A DNA stretch of 64,000 bases from Gardnerella vaginalis (GCF_001563665.1 NZ_KQ961853.1:122812-186811), one strand, 5' to 3'; positions 1-10,060 are shown, counted from the first letter of the stretch. Notes: generated by a model not told the origin, from the letters alone. Made by a program: numbers and translations.

Positions 1-92
1 CATCCGCTCCATACACCTATCGCTATAGGTAGCATGCGCCAATCTTTATTGCCGTTTTCTCTTTTTAAAATTCCCAACCTATCTTTCTTCAC
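1..92 (-). CDS. comEC: ComEC DNA-uptake channel protein, N-terminal fragment cut by window edge
   Basis: A GTG codon at 92 follows a strong ribosome-binding site (AGGGGG, 6-7 nt upstream) and opens a reading frame that runs off the window edge without a stop. The visible residues begin MKKDRLGILKRENG and continue with DWRMLPIAIGVW, resembling the start of actinobacterial ComEC proteins, where a D-W-R-x-L-P stretch precedes the first membrane segment. It starts 22 nt after the comEA stop, and comEA-comEC is the standard order. ComEC forms the inner-membrane channel for single-stranded DNA during transformation. Only about 30 codons are visible, so the name rests mainly on position next to comEA. 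Confidence 0.7.
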   Translation of the reverse strand, partial: MKKDRLGILKRENGNKDWRMLPIAIGVWSG

Positions 93-114
93 AATAATCC
101 CCCTAAAATACTCG

Positions 115-831
115 TTATTTAGCACATACTTTTCCTTTAAATTTTTCTAATGTTTTTTGCCCTATGCCTTTAACTTTCATCAAATCAGAAACTTTCTTAA
201 AACTACCAATACGACGTCTTTGATCCAAAATACGCTCAGCCATTTTAGGACCAACACCATTTAATGTTTGCAATTGATCAATTCCAGCAGTATTTATATT
301 TATACAAGATTTATTTGCATTATTATTCTTATTCTTCGCGTTTGAATTATTTTTATCTAAATCACTGTTGTCATTATCATTGACAGGTTCAGCTAAAGCA
401 TTATTATTCGTCTTATGCTCACTCTCTTTAGTTTTATTCGCTTTAACTTTACTTATTTTCTTTACTATTTTTTTACACTTACTTTCGTCATTGTGATTTT
501 CGCAATATTCAGCGTTAATAGAGTTATTTTCGTCTAAATTAGCTCCTTTTTGAGAATATTTTTTCAATGAACTAATCCTATAATTTTCAGCACGAGAATA
601 ATTGATAGATTGCGTAATAAGTAAAGTAAGACTAGCACACAAAGCTACAACTAAAATAAGCAATAGCGAAAGCGCATGAATAGGCTTAAAATGAACTCTA
701 ACGCCAGACTTATTGGCATTACTATTTTCTCTCACTATGCACTCTTTATTAAAAGAATCACTTTTCTTTCTCTCTAAATATGAATCTGAATTCATTAAAT
801 CATTTAGAGATCGAGCTTTGTTCTTTTGCAT
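115..831 (-). CDS. comEA: ComEA-like helix-hairpin-helix DNA-binding protein
   Basis: A membrane-anchored protein with one transmembrane segment (around residues 52-74), a long Asn/Asp/Lys-rich linker (about 75-175) and a C-terminal pair of helix-hairpin-helix motifs (NINTAGIDQLQTLNGVGP and DLMKVKGIGQKTLEKFKG). ComEA family proteins bind double-stranded DNA at the cell surface and pass it to ComEC, whose gene follows 22 nt downstream. I start it at ATG 831, five bases after GGGAG, rather than at the TTG at 843. The linker is unusually long and polar, presumably so that the DNA-binding head can cross the wall. A conserved element shared with recA lies about 145 nt upstream (975-987). Confidence 0.9.
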   Translation of the reverse strand: MQKNKARSLNDLMNSDSYLERKKSDSFNKECIVRENSNANKSGVRVHFKPIHALSLLLILVVALCASLTLLITQSINYSRAENYRISSLKKYSQKGANLDENNSINAEYCENHNDESKCKKIVKKISKVKANKTKESEHKTNNNALAEPVNDNDNSDLDKNNSNAKNKNNNANKSCININTAGIDQLQTLNGVGPKMAERILDQRRRIGSFKKVSDLMKVKGIGQKTLEKFKGKVCAK

Positions 832-974
832 ATAAACTCCCAACCTTTAGCAATACTTCTTATAAACAATCCCCCAAAGCCAAACTTTTACTTTCTTTGT
901 AAGCTTAAAAGTAATAAAAGTATTTATATTCGAATATATGAAAGAAATGAGAATATTTAAAGAAAAATCACGCT

Positions 975-987
975 ATGTGGTCAGAAG
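975..987 (-). promoter_or_regulatory. Shared upstream element TCTGACCACA, copy before comEA
   Basis: On the minus strand this reads CTTCTGACCACAT. The same core occurs upstream of recA (38189-38201) and of the M23 peptidase gene (10330-10343), each time in the orientation of the downstream gene. It lies about 145 nt before the comEA start, and a TTTAAATATTC stretch follows about 15 nt downstream. Function is unknown; see the findings. Confidence 0.45.
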
Positions 988-1145
988 TTTATAAAACTAC
1001 TATTTAAAACAAAATAGAAAATAGTTAATTCCGATAAATAAAAATACTTAACGCTAACTTAAAAGATAATTAAGCACAACATATAAATACTTAACGCTAG
1101 ATTAAAAAGCATAAGCTTTAAAAAATCTTTAATTTTGCATTAAAA

Positions 1146-1195
1146 CTTACGCTTACCTACATCGTGTATCTCTACATGATATAGATAAGCGCAAG
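1146..1195 (-). terminator. Terminator of leuS
   Basis: CTTACGCTTACCTA (1146-1159) pairs with TAGATAAGCGCAAG (1182-1195), giving a 14-bp stem with a couple of wobble pairs. On the minus strand it is followed by TTTTAA. It begins 20 nt past the leuS stop codon. Confidence 0.65.
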
Positions 1196-1214
1196 ATAAG
1201 CGTATAAATTACTA

Positions 1215-4193
1215 TTAGTTTTCGTCAGGAACTATAGACACAATTTTAGGAGCTTTCACAATAACTTTTTTAGGAGCTTTTGTGCCTAAACGATCAGCAA
1301 CGGCTTGTAAAGCAAGTTTTTCAAGCTCAGAGGCATCAATATTTGGATCAACTTCAAGTTTGGCTCGAACTTTACCTTTTACTTGAACAACTGCAACAAC
1401 AGTATCAACTCCAACATATCTAGAATCAGTTTCCGGCCAATTCGCATGAGAAATAGACGTTGTATGCCCAAGCTTATTCCACATTTCTTCACAAATATGT
1501 GGAGCTATAGGAGAAAGCATCAAAATAAGTGGTTCTACAGCTTCACGAGGAACATGCTGCAAAGAAGTTATATGATTATTAAGAACAATAAGCTTAGCAA
1601 TAGCAGTATTAGGACGCATTGCTTCCATTTCAACTGTCACATCAGCAATAGTGTTATTAAGAATTTTTAGAGTTTTATTGTCAAGCTTGTCGTCAGTTAC
1701 TACGCACTCGCCTGTTTCTTCGTTTACAACATTCCTCCATAAACGCTGTAAGAATCTCATTGAACCAACAACATTACTAGTATTCCACGGCCTAGATTCC
1801 GCAAGAGGACCCATGCTCATCTCATACAAACGGAATGTATCTGCACCATAATTCTCATACATGTCGTCTGGAGTAATAATATTCTTTAAGCTCTTGCCCA
1901 TCTTTCCAAATTCGCGATTAACATGCTCACCATGCCAAGTAAAAGTTGGCTCGCCATTAGAATCTGGAGCACCTTCTTCAACTTCAGCTGCAGGAACATA
2001 TTGACCGCGATCATCTGTGTAAGCATAAGCTTGAATCATACCTTGATTAAACAAACGGTGGAAAGGCTCAGGAGTTCCAACATATCCTAAATCATATAAA
2101 GCTTTATGCCAGAATCTAGCATAAAGTAAGTGCAAAACAGCATGTTCTACACCACCAATATATAAATCAACGCCGCCAGCTTTAGAATTTTGCTCAGATT
2201 TTACACCCATCCAATACTTATATTCTTCTGAATCAACCATATGTTCAGAATCATTAGGATTAAGGTAACGCATGTAATACCAGCAAGATCCAGCCCAGTT
2301 TGGCATAGTATTTGTATCTCGATAATATGTTTTCACTCCATCACCAAGATCCAGCTGCACTTTCACCCAATCATCATTACGACTTAAAGGAGCTTCAGGC
2401 TCAGAATTTGCATCATCTGGAGCATACGTTTTAGGCTGATAATCAGGAACATCTGGAAGAGAAATAGGCAATTGAGAATCTGGAAGCAAATACGCAACAC
2501 CATCTTCATCATAAACAATTGGGAATGGCTCACCCCAATAACGTTGACGAGAAAATAGCCAATCACGAAGACGATAAGAAACTCTGCCTTTACCAACACC
2601 AGCAGATTCAAGCCAAGCATTTACTTTTTCTATTGCATCATCAACACGTAATCCGTTAATAGACAATGCATCTTGGAGTTTATACGTGTGCTCTACTTCA
2701 GAATTTATAACAATACCATCATGAGAAACAAAAGGAGCTTTACCTTCATAATCTGAAAGTTTTTCATCGCAATCATCGAGAGGCTTAACAGTGTAAATTA
2801 CAGGCAATCCGAAAGCTTTAGCGAAATCATAATCGCGCTGATCGCCTCCAGGAACAGCCATGATTGCACCAGTACCGTAATCCATAAGCACATAATCTGC
2901 AACGAAAATTGGCAGCTTAGCACCAGTTACAGGATTGATAGCATAAAGACCAGTGAACAAACAAGTTTTAACACCAGCATCCTCAGTACGATCCTTTGCT
3001 GTTTTTGCTCTACTTTGAGCTTGATACTCAGCTAAACCTTCTTTAAGATTTGTATAACCACCCTTCCAACTTTCAGGAACATCATCATTCCAACTTTCAG
3101 GAACGTTTTCAAGCAAAGGATGATCAACTGAAACAACTGCAAAAGTAGTACCAAAAATCGTATCTGGACGAGTAGTATAAACTTCTAAATCACGAGTTTT
3201 ACCATCAGCGCATTCAACATCAAAATGAACAGATGCACCATGAGATTCACCAATCCAATTTCGTTGCATAAGCTTTACTTTTTCTGGCCAATCAATTGTA
3301 GAAAGATCTTCAACTAGACGATGACCATAAGCAGTAATGCGCATTGACCACTGACGAAGATTACGCTGAAATACTGGGAAATTACCACGCTCAGACTTGC
3401 CTTCAGCAGTAACTTCCTCATTCGCAAGAACAGTTCCTAATCCTGGACACCAATTAACAGGAGATTTAGAAATATAAGCAATCCTAAAATTATTAAGTAC
3501 ATCAAACTTATCTAACTTACTTAAATCTTCCCAATTTTTTCCTTCAAAACCAGGAATTTCACGACTACCTTCTTTAAACTCACCAATAAGTTCTTTAATA
3601 GGACGCGCAGAACCCTTACCACCATCAGAGCGCACAAAATCAGGATCATACCAAGCATCATAAAGTTTAGAGAAAATCCATTGAGTCCATCGAACGTAAT
3701 TTTCATCAATTGTTGCAAAAGATCTACGATTATCAAAACTCAATCCCATGCGATGCAATTGACGACGCATATTAGCAATATTCGCTTCAGTAGTAATACG
3801 AGGATGCTGACCTGTTTGAACTGCATACTGCTCTGCCGGCAAACCAAATGCGTCATAGCCCATAGCATGTAATACGTTTTCACCCTTCATTCTGTGATAA
3901 CGACTAACTACATCAGTTGCCAAATAACCTAATGGATGACCAACATGCAGACCTTTGCCAGATGGATATGGGAACATATCCATAGCGAAGAAAGCTGGAC
4001 GACCATTAGCATTATTGCCATCTCCATCTTTCAAATCGCCTTTAACGTTTGCAGCCCAAAATGTGCCTTTTTCATCCCATATTTTCTGCCAACGCTTCTC
4101 AATATCTTGAGCTAACTGAGCATTATATCGAAATGCTGGCTCTAAAGAAGTATTATTTTCAGATGTTTCATGGCTATTATTGTTGTCGTTCAT
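1215..4193 (-). CDS. leuS: Leucyl-tRNA synthetase
   Basis: A class I aminoacyl-tRNA synthetase that charges tRNA-Leu in the cytoplasm. The HIGH-type signature is at residues 75-86 (PYPSGKGLHVGH) and the KMSKS-type loop near residue 765, here KMGKS. The central CP1 editing domain (including VYTTRPDTIFG) and the C-terminal anticodon-binding region are present. At 992 aa it is longer than the roughly 860 aa of E. coli LeuS, consistent with the longer actinobacterial form. An in-frame 24-bp duplication (3064-3104) repeats VPESW in the editing region around residues 363-376. It stands alone between comEA and a divergent membrane protein gene. Confidence 0.97.
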   Translation of the reverse strand: MNDNNNSHETSENNTSLEPAFRYNAQLAQDIEKRWQKIWDEKGTFWAANVKGDLKDGDGNNANGRPAFFAMDMFPYPSGKGLHVGHPLGYLATDVVSRYHRMKGENVLHAMGYDAFGLPAEQYAVQTGQHPRITTEANIANMRRQLHRMGLSFDNRRSFATIDENYVRWTQWIFSKLYDAWYDPDFVRSDGGKGSARPIKELIGEFKEGSREIPGFEGKNWEDLSKLDKFDVLNNFRIAYISKSPVNWCPGLGTVLANEEVTAEGKSERGNFPVFQRNLRQWSMRITAYGHRLVEDLSTIDWPEKVKLMQRNWIGESHGASVHFDVECADGKTRDLEVYTTRPDTIFGTTFAVVSVDHPLLENVPESWNDDVPESWKGGYTNLKEGLAEYQAQSRAKTAKDRTEDAGVKTCLFTGLYAINPVTGAKLPIFVADYVLMDYGTGAIMAVPGGDQRDYDFAKAFGLPVIYTVKPLDDCDEKLSDYEGKAPFVSHDGIVINSEVEHTYKLQDALSINGLRVDDAIEKVNAWLESAGVGKGRVSYRLRDWLFSRQRYWGEPFPIVYDEDGVAYLLPDSQLPISLPDVPDYQPKTYAPDDANSEPEAPLSRNDDWVKVQLDLGDGVKTYYRDTNTMPNWAGSCWYYMRYLNPNDSEHMVDSEEYKYWMGVKSEQNSKAGGVDLYIGGVEHAVLHLLYARFWHKALYDLGYVGTPEPFHRLFNQGMIQAYAYTDDRGQYVPAAEVEEGAPDSNGEPTFTWHGEHVNREFGKMGKSLKNIITPDDMYENYGADTFRLYEMSMGPLAESRPWNTSNVVGSMRFLQRLWRNVVNEETGECVVTDDKLDNKTLKILNNTIADVTVEMEAMRPNTAIAKLIVLNNHITSLQHVPREAVEPLILMLSPIAPHICEEMWNKLGHTTSISHANWPETDSRYVGVDTVVAVVQVKGKVRAKLEVDPNIDASELEKLALQAVADRLGTKAPKKVIVKAPKIVSIVPDEN

Positions 4194-4406
4194 AAATAAG
4201 GACTATAGCGAGTCATATCGTCATTTTGCAACACTTTTTACAAGTTTAATAAATAAAAAGTATAATAGAACAAAAATTTTATTGTTATTATAATGAAATT
4301 TGCTTTGATTATCTTTATACAACAAAGAATTGCTAAAATTATTAAATAAACACTGATAATATTACTAAATATTATTTATACAAATAAAACACGAGGAATT
4401 TATTTT

Positions 4407-4829
4407 ATGAAAGTACAAAAAAATACTCTTCTATTGATCGCTTGTATTGTATGGTTAATCGCAGGATTAAATATACTTCGCATAGGACTTTTAGCGTACA
4501 CAGAGTATCTATCTATAATCAACTATGGTTTATCTTTAATAGTTTTTGCAATATTTCACGTATTCATTTTTAATAAGTTAGTAAAAAAACATACTGCAAG
4601 AATCACTTCTTATACAGAAAAACAATTCTTCCTAAAATTCTTTGACGTAAAATCATTCGCAATTATGGCTTTTATGATGACTGGAGGAATACTTTTAAGA
4701 GCAAGCAACATTGCTCCAGAACAATTTATTGCAATATTTTACACTGGATTAGGAAGCGCATTATTCTCAGCTGGAATACTTTTTGGATACAACTTCTTTA
4801 AAGCTTCATTTAGAAAAATCAACAAATAA
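4407..4829 (+). CDS. Four-helix membrane protein of unknown function
   Basis: A 140-residue protein that I do not recognise. Four hydrophobic segments are visible: residues 8-28, 37-55, 85-100 and 108-130. A charged loop (about 56-78) lies between helices 2 and 3, and the C-terminus is basic. The start is supported by GAGGAA 10-11 nt upstream. It reads divergently from leuS and is separated from the next gene by 225 bp containing a short tandem repeat. No catalytic motif is visible. It could be a small transporter-like or accessory membrane protein, but nothing in the context settles this. Confidence 0.75.
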   Translation: MKVQKNTLLLIACIVWLIAGLNILRIGLLAYTEYLSIINYGLSLIVFAIFHVFIFNKLVKKHTARITSYTEKQFFLKFFDVKSFAIMAFMMTGGILLRASNIAPEQFIAIFYTGLGSALFSAGILFGYNFFKASFRKINK

Positions 4830-4930
4830 TAAAAGTAATATAAATACTAGAAGTAATTGAACATCATAAACAATAATTAAATATCATAAACAAACAGTAA
4901 TAGAACATCATAAAATCGTAAAACATAAAA

Positions 4931-4960
4931 CAGTAATAAACAGTAATAAACAGTAATAAA
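4931..4960. repeat. Tandem repeat of 10 bp, three exact copies
   Basis: CAGTAATAAA occurs three times in a row, with partial related units on both sides (ACAGTAATAG near 4893, ACAATTAAAA after). It sits in the spacer upstream of the fructosamine-kinase-like gene. It may vary in copy number; no coding frame is affected. Confidence 0.85.
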
Positions 4961-5054
4961 CAATTAAAATATTAGAATTACAAACAATTAGAAGTAGAAT
5001 GTAATTCTAAGAAATAAGTATTAAAACATAAAACTTAAAAATTAGAAGGTTGCT

Positions 5055-5909
5055 ATGAACAACAATGTATATAGAAAAAGCAGATCATACGCACCGAAGC
5101 GATTCTTTGAGTGCGAAGGCAAAGGATTAGAGTGGCTGAATGAAGCTCACAGCCATGGAGGTCCTAAAGTTGCAAAAGTATACGATTGGGGTTCAGACTA
5201 CCTAAACATCGAGCGAATCGAAATATCTAGACCTACTGCTTTATCTGCATACAAATTTGGAGCTTCTTTAGCTCATATGCACGATTATGGAGCTAAATTT
5301 TTTGGAGAACCTCCAGCTAATTACGATGGAACATGCTATTTTGGACCTCTTTGCGATCCTGTAAAAATGGACACAGGATCTTGGGATAACGTGATTGATT
5401 ATTTAGCAGATGGAAGACTGCGTCCAATGGTAAAGCTTGCAATTGAAAGAGGAGCATTAACTAAAGACGACTTAGATCTCACTAATCGCGTTATAGATGC
5501 ACTTCCAGATCTGCTTGGTAAAACTAGCGAAGATAAACCTGCACGCGTTCACGGAGATTTATGGAGTGGAAACGTGCTATGGACTAAAAGTAATGAAGAC
5601 GATTTAGATATAAACAGCAAATTAAACGCTCAAGACACAAACACAGATTCTGTTGAAGCAGTTCTTATTGACCCTGCAGCGCATGGAGGGCATAGAGAAG
5701 AAGATTTATCTATGTTACAACTGTTCGGAATTAGTTATTTCAAACAAATCTTAGATGGATATCAATCTGTACATCCTCTTAAAGCTGGCTTTGAAAAGAG
5801 AACTACAATATGGCAATTGTATCCTATTGCTGGCCATTGCGTATTCTTTTCAGGTGGTTACGTTTCAGAATATCGAGATATGTGCATGAGTTTACTTCGC
5901 AATGCTTAA
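5055..5909 (+). CDS. Fructosamine kinase family protein
   Basis: A 284-residue member of the fructosamine-kinase / aminoglycoside-phosphotransferase-like fold. The catalytic loop is HGDLWSGN (around residue 166), followed by the metal-binding region IDPAAHGGHREEDLSML (around 207-223), which is characteristic of the FN3K branch. Family members phosphorylate ketoamines (Amadori products) so that the sugar detaches from amines. The N-terminal nucleotide-binding lobe is short, and an Asn/Asp-rich insert (NEDDLDINSKLNAQDTN) separates the two motifs. The start ATG follows AGAAGG by 5-7 nt. The exact substrate cannot be inferred. Confidence 0.85.
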   Translation: MNNNVYRKSRSYAPKRFFECEGKGLEWLNEAHSHGGPKVAKVYDWGSDYLNIERIEISRPTALSAYKFGASLAHMHDYGAKFFGEPPANYDGTCYFGPLCDPVKMDTGSWDNVIDYLADGRLRPMVKLAIERGALTKDDLDLTNRVIDALPDLLGKTSEDKPARVHGDLWSGNVLWTKSNEDDLDINSKLNAQDTNTDSVEAVLIDPAAHGGHREEDLSMLQLFGISYFKQILDGYQSVHPLKAGFEKRTTIWQLYPIAGHCVFFSGGYVSEYRDMCMSLLRNA

Positions 5910-6028
5910 TTCGATAAATATTCTTATGACACGCCACGAAAGTAATTAAACATACAAGCAATACGTATAAAATAGCATAAGTTAAAAATACTTGTTTTAT
6001 TCTTTAAACTAATGGAAGGCATTACAGT

Positions 6029-7867
6029 ATGATTCGCTTGCGTAAACCATTACATCGTATAGTTGCAATGCTTGTAACTATAGTTATGCTTTTTATGACA
6101 ACTGGATGCAATACATCTACACAACAAAGTAATACAAAAGCAAATAATTCATCGGCAGCAAGCGGAAATGTAGTTATTTTTACTCCATCAGACGGTATTT
6201 CATTAACTAGAAATACTCCTTTAAGTACTTGGGACTCATTAGTTCCAGAAATCGTAAAATCACTAAAATCACACGGCTTTAACGAATCAAAAATTGAATT
6301 ACATTCTTCATCAAGTTTGCACGAACAAAGTCAATCAATCCAAGATTATGTAGTAAATAAAATTGAAAAGAAAAAAGAGAAAAGTATTGAAGATAATTCA
6401 AATAATAAAAAAATAAAAAATAAAAATAAAGATAATAAAGATAATAAAGATAATAAAGATTCGCAAACTACTATTATTGTTGCTCCTTTCACTAACAAGA
6501 ACGGCAATAACAACTACGGAGATTACGCTACACAACCAGAAGATGAATCATACTTAAATTCTAAAATTGAAGAAAAAACAAAACAGAAATCCAATAAAAA
6601 ACCCCAAAATGTAAAAAATTCAAAAGATTCTAAAGACTCTCAAGACTCTAAGAATAACGAAAATTACGAAGAATCAAATGATAAAAAATTAGATTATGAA
6701 GCAGAAAACAGAATATCAACATCGTTGAAATTAGCTCAAAAATCAGGTATTCACGTAATAGTTTTATCTCGAATGATCAAAAATTTTGAGCCAGATGCAT
6801 TAGTTAATTTTTCTACAGCTGAAAGAATTGGAGAAGCTCAAGCTAAAGCATTAGTTGAAAAATTAGCTTTATATAGAGCAACAAGCAATAATCCAAAATC
6901 TATTGAAGTTCTTTTACCATGCAATCAAAATCATTTCTCTTCAAAAAATGAAAACAGCGAAAATAGCGAAAATACTAAAAGCAGCGAAGATGAAAAAGAC
7001 ACTAAAAACAACAAAGACTCAAACGATGAGTACAATACAGATGAATTTGCTCACCATGCTTTTATAGGAATTTGGAGAATATTACAACCATATTTTTCAG
7101 AAGGCACATTAGTTTCACCATCCGGAAAGCTTAACGCAAAAGTGACAGATCAAGATTGGTCCAACGTTGCTTTTTACGCGAATAACGCAGACTCTGTTAA
7201 AAAAGAATTATCGAAAAGATTAGTTAAACACGAAGGAATTTTAGAAGACAAATATGTCCATATTGATGGAATTATTGCATTAGACGATAATACTGCTTCA
7301 AAAACAGAAAAGACATTAACTGATTTTGGATATAAAGGAAGTGCAGCAGATATTAACCCTTCAATAACTATTAAAGACGTTATTGGAAATATTATTGGCA
7401 ATATTATTGGAAAACGCAATCTAAATAAACAACCTGTTCCTCAACCACAAATAAAAAGTAACAAAAATAATAAAAATGATTCAAATAATAAAAATGATTT
7501 AGACACTGACACTAACAGCAAGAACAATAACAGTGACGAATCAAATAAAAATGATAATTCAACATTTAAATGGCCTATAATAACTGGATATGGAGCATAT
7601 AAATATGCTCTACCAAATATAGTAAATGGAAAGCAATGGATTACAACTATCGAGCATAAGCAAGAAGCTGCTTTCGATATTGCAAAAGCGTGCAAAGAAT
7701 TAAATCAAACAGGTAAATTAGAAATAAATAAACGAATGTCAACTATTGTAATAAACAATAAGCAAATAGCACTTTATACAGAAAATATTCTTGCTGTAAG
7801 TGCAACAAATCTAAAAGCAAGACTTATTGATCCAGGATACGTAAGTCTTGCAGATGCTGGATTATAA
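6029..7867 (+). CDS. Putative lipoprotein with periplasmic-binding-like fold and low-complexity inserts
   Basis: The N-terminus is a typical export signal (RLRKPLHRIVAMLVTIVMLF) ending in MTTGC, a plausible though imperfect lipobox, so the mature protein is probably lipid-anchored at Cys27. The rest resembles a type 1 sugar-binding fold: alternating strands such as TIIVAPF, HVIVLSRM and HIDGIIALDDN are separated by Asn/Lys/Asp-rich inserts at about 108-148, 180-225, 302-332 and 475-520. One insert is built of 9-bp repeats encoding DNK. No permease or ATPase gene adjoins it, so a transport role is unproven; a sensor or orphan binding protein is equally possible. GGAAGG lies about 12 nt before the ATG. 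Confidence 0.7.
   Translation: MIRLRKPLHRIVAMLVTIVMLFMTTGCNTSTQQSNTKANNSSAASGNVVIFTPSDGISLTRNTPLSTWDSLVPEIVKSLKSHGFNESKIELHSSSSLHEQSQSIQDYVVNKIEKKKEKSIEDNSNNKKIKNKNKDNKDNKDNKDSQTTIIVAPFTNKNGNNNYGDYATQPEDESYLNSKIEEKTKQKSNKKPQNVKNSKDSKDSQDSKNNENYEESNDKKLDYEAENRISTSLKLAQKSGIHVIVLSRMIKNFEPDALVNFSTAERIGEAQAKALVEKLALYRATSNNPKSIEVLLPCNQNHFSSKNENSENSENTKSSEDEKDTKNNKDSNDEYNTDEFAHHAFIGIWRILQPYFSEGTLVSPSGKLNAKVTDQDWSNVAFYANNADSVKKELSKRLVKHEGILEDKYVHIDGIIALDDNTASKTEKTLTDFGYKGSAADINPSITIKDVIGNIIGNIIGKRNLNKQPVPQPQIKSNKNNKNDSNNKNDLDTDTNSKNNNSDESNKNDNSTFKWPIITGYGAYKYALPNIVNGKQWITTIEHKQEAAFDIAKACKELNQTGKLEINKRMSTIVINNKQIALYTENILAVSATNLKARLIDPGYVSLADAGL
6428..6460 (+). repeat. Nine-base tandem repeat inside the lipoprotein gene
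   Basis: AAAGATAAT recurs about four times, encoding DNKDNKDNKDNK. Loss or gain of a unit would keep the frame and change only linker length. Confidence 0.85.
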
Positions 7868-7879
7868 GCATTGATTATT

Positions 7880-7922
7880 AAAAAGCACTTACTTAAAGAT
7901 TAGTGAGAGCCAAGTAGCGCTT
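7880..7922 (-). terminator. Terminator of the acyl-CoA ligase gene
   Basis: AAGCACTTACTT (7883-7894) pairs with AAGTAGCGCTT (7912-7922) with one bulge. On the minus strand the stem is followed by five T residues. It lies 120 nt past the acyl-CoA ligase stop and 15 nt past the convergent lipoprotein gene, so it may serve both. Confidence 0.55.
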
Positions 7923-8041
7923 ATCGATTAACTATTATCAATAAGCGATCAGCGATTAGCTATAATCAAGTAGTAATTAACTACCATCGAACTCGCAAGT
8001 CAGCAAACTAGCGAACTCGCAAAGCTTAATCTACTAGCTAA

Positions 8042-9856
8042 TCACTTGCTCTTGCGTGGAGCGTAAATCACTTGCTCAATCAAGTCTTTATAGTGTTCAA
8101 CTACTGCTTTTCTTCTAGCTTTCATACTTGGAGTAATAAGCCCATTCTTTTGAGTAAATTCTTCTGCAACAATTTCAAAGCGCCTAATTGATTCAGCACG
8201 AGAAACCATAGTGTTCGCTTTCAAAACAGCTCTCTCAACTTCGCAACGAACAATAGAATTCCTAGATGCTTCAGCAAGAGAGGCAACAGGCAAAGCACCT
8301 TTTTGTTTCAACCATGAATTTACTTCTGCTAAATCTAGAGAAATAATAGCTGCAACAAAAGGCTTTCTATCACCTATAACTACGCATTGAGATATAACAG
8401 GAGAAGTCATAATAGACGCTTCTAAAGGACCAGGAGATAAATTCTTTCCACCTGCTGTGATAATAAGATCTTTCTTACGACCAGTGATTCTCACAAAACC
8501 ATCACTATCCAAAGAAGCAAAATCGCCTGTATGCAACCATCCATTCACAATCTGCTTTTCAGTAATCTCAGGATGATTGTGATACCCTTTGCAAACAGCA
8601 GGGCTTTTAATACATAACTCGCCTTCATCGTCAATTGCGACCGTTACGCCTTTAACAGGCAAGCCAACAGTACCAATGCGATACCCAACTGTAGGGTTCA
8701 CCATAGAAGGAGCGCATGTTTCAGTCATACCATATCCTTCTAGCAAAGGAAGACCTACACCATTAAAGAAATGCGCTATTGATAAATCGAGTGGAGCTCC
8801 ACCAGAAACAGCGTATTCAACTGATCCTCCAAAAACTTGCAAAATTGACTTGTACACTAGCTTTTTGAAAATAGAATGGCTTAATGCTAATACCGGAGAA
8901 ATAAGCGATGTAGATTGTTGAGCTTTAGACCATTGAATAGCTACAGAAGCAGCACGAGCGAAAATGAATCCTTTTATACCTCTACCAGCTTTTTGTGAAG
9001 CAGCGTTATAAATTTTTTCAAAAATACGAGGTACACCCAATATGAATGTCGGTTTAAATGTTTTGAAATCAGAAAGAATTGTTTTCAAATTACTTGTTAA
9101 TCCAAGCGTCACATTTCCTGCAAAACAGAAAAATTGCATGAATCTAGCAAAAACATGAGCTAAAGGCAAAAACAGTAGCAATCTTGCATCTTTTTTCATA
9201 GCAATATCTGGCATAGAAATTACTCCAGATTTAGCTATAAAAACAAAATTACTATGAGATAACTCTATTCCTTTAGGTTCTCCAGTAGAGCCTGAAGTAT
9301 ATACGATTGTTGCTAAATCATCACCAACAATCGCACTCTCACGCTCATAAAATTCAGCATCAGTAACAGCTTTACCATATTCTATGCAAGCATCAAGCGC
9401 ATCACGAGAAATAACGTATACATCTTTTACACTTGGGACTTGATCTTTAATATTCAAAACTTTTTCTTGCATCTCTGGCGATTCTACGAATACTGAACAT
9501 ACGTTAGAATCTTTAAAAATCGTCATCATTTGAGCTTGTGAATTCGTTTCATAAACTGGTACAGTCAAAGCACCAATAGACATAATTGCTAAATCTAGAA
9601 CAGTCCATTGCCAAGAAGTATGTGCAATAATCGACACAGAATCACCAGGCATAATCCCGCGAGCAATTAAACCTTTTGCAACGCAAACAACTTTGTTTCT
9701 AAATTCTTTTGCACTAAAAGATTGCCATTTACCTGACTCATCAATATATTCAACTAATGGATCATCAGGATGACGTTCAACACGATCTTCAAGAATAGAA
9801 AATATATTAGCATCATATTCAATGTGCTCATTAAGCGGACGAGAATATTCTTGCAT
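8042..9856 (-). CDS. Long-chain fatty acid-CoA ligase (AMP-binding enzyme)
   Basis: A 604-residue adenylate-forming enzyme. The P-loop-like motif TSGSTGEPKG is near residue 190, the GYGMTETCAP motif near residue 376, GWLHTGD near 436 and the hinge region TGRKKDLIITAGGKNLSP near 460. These are the signature blocks of long-chain acyl-CoA synthetases of the FadD15-like branch. The reaction activates a free fatty acid with ATP and CoA, supplying acyl chains for lipid synthesis. The length is normal for the family. It is monocistronic: tRNA-Asn lies upstream and a terminator downstream. Confidence 0.93.
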   Translation of the reverse strand: MQEYSRPLNEHIEYDANIFSILEDRVERHPDDPLVEYIDESGKWQSFSAKEFRNKVVCVAKGLIARGIMPGDSVSIIAHTSWQWTVLDLAIMSIGALTVPVYETNSQAQMMTIFKDSNVCSVFVESPEMQEKVLNIKDQVPSVKDVYVISRDALDACIEYGKAVTDAEFYERESAIVGDDLATIVYTSGSTGEPKGIELSHSNFVFIAKSGVISMPDIAMKKDARLLLFLPLAHVFARFMQFFCFAGNVTLGLTSNLKTILSDFKTFKPTFILGVPRIFEKIYNAASQKAGRGIKGFIFARAASVAIQWSKAQQSTSLISPVLALSHSIFKKLVYKSILQVFGGSVEYAVSGGAPLDLSIAHFFNGVGLPLLEGYGMTETCAPSMVNPTVGYRIGTVGLPVKGVTVAIDDEGELCIKSPAVCKGYHNHPEITEKQIVNGWLHTGDFASLDSDGFVRITGRKKDLIITAGGKNLSPGPLEASIMTSPVISQCVVIGDRKPFVAAIISLDLAEVNSWLKQKGALPVASLAEASRNSIVRCEVERAVLKANTMVSRAESIRRFEIVAEEFTQKNGLITPSMKARRKAVVEHYKDLIEQVIYAPRKSK

Positions 9857-10033
9857 AACGCTCCCTTTAGATCGTGAATCATTTCACTTTTAGTAGATTG
9901 CACTAACATTCTATACAAAACTAAGTATCTTGGCTTATAGCTTAAGTATCCTACATTTTTGGGAAATAACTCGAAATAACGCTACACTTTTGAAGTAATG
10001 CAATAAGCATGTGTAGACGCAAAAATTCATATA

Positions 10034-10060
10034 ATAAAAAACCACCGCGCAAACGGTGGT
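10034..10060 (-). terminator. Terminator of tRNA-Asn
   Basis: ACCACCG (10041-10047) pairs with CGGTGGT (10054-10060). On the minus strand the stem is followed directly by TTTTTTATTAT. It begins 4 nt past the tRNA 3' end. Confidence 0.9.

Larger units (their letters stand above)
832..1214. other. Intergenic region between leuS and comEA
   Basis: This AT-rich stretch has no convincing gene. It holds the leuS terminator (1146-1195), two direct copies of the 15-mer AAATACTTAACGCTA (1042-1056 and 1085-1099, 43 nt apart), and the shared element at 975-987. The rest looks like ordinary leader sequence for comEA. Confidence 0.6.

Noticed and set aside
4931..4960. Possible CRISPR-like or iteron array
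   Set aside because: Three 10-bp units without spacers or dyad symmetry; a simple slippage repeat.
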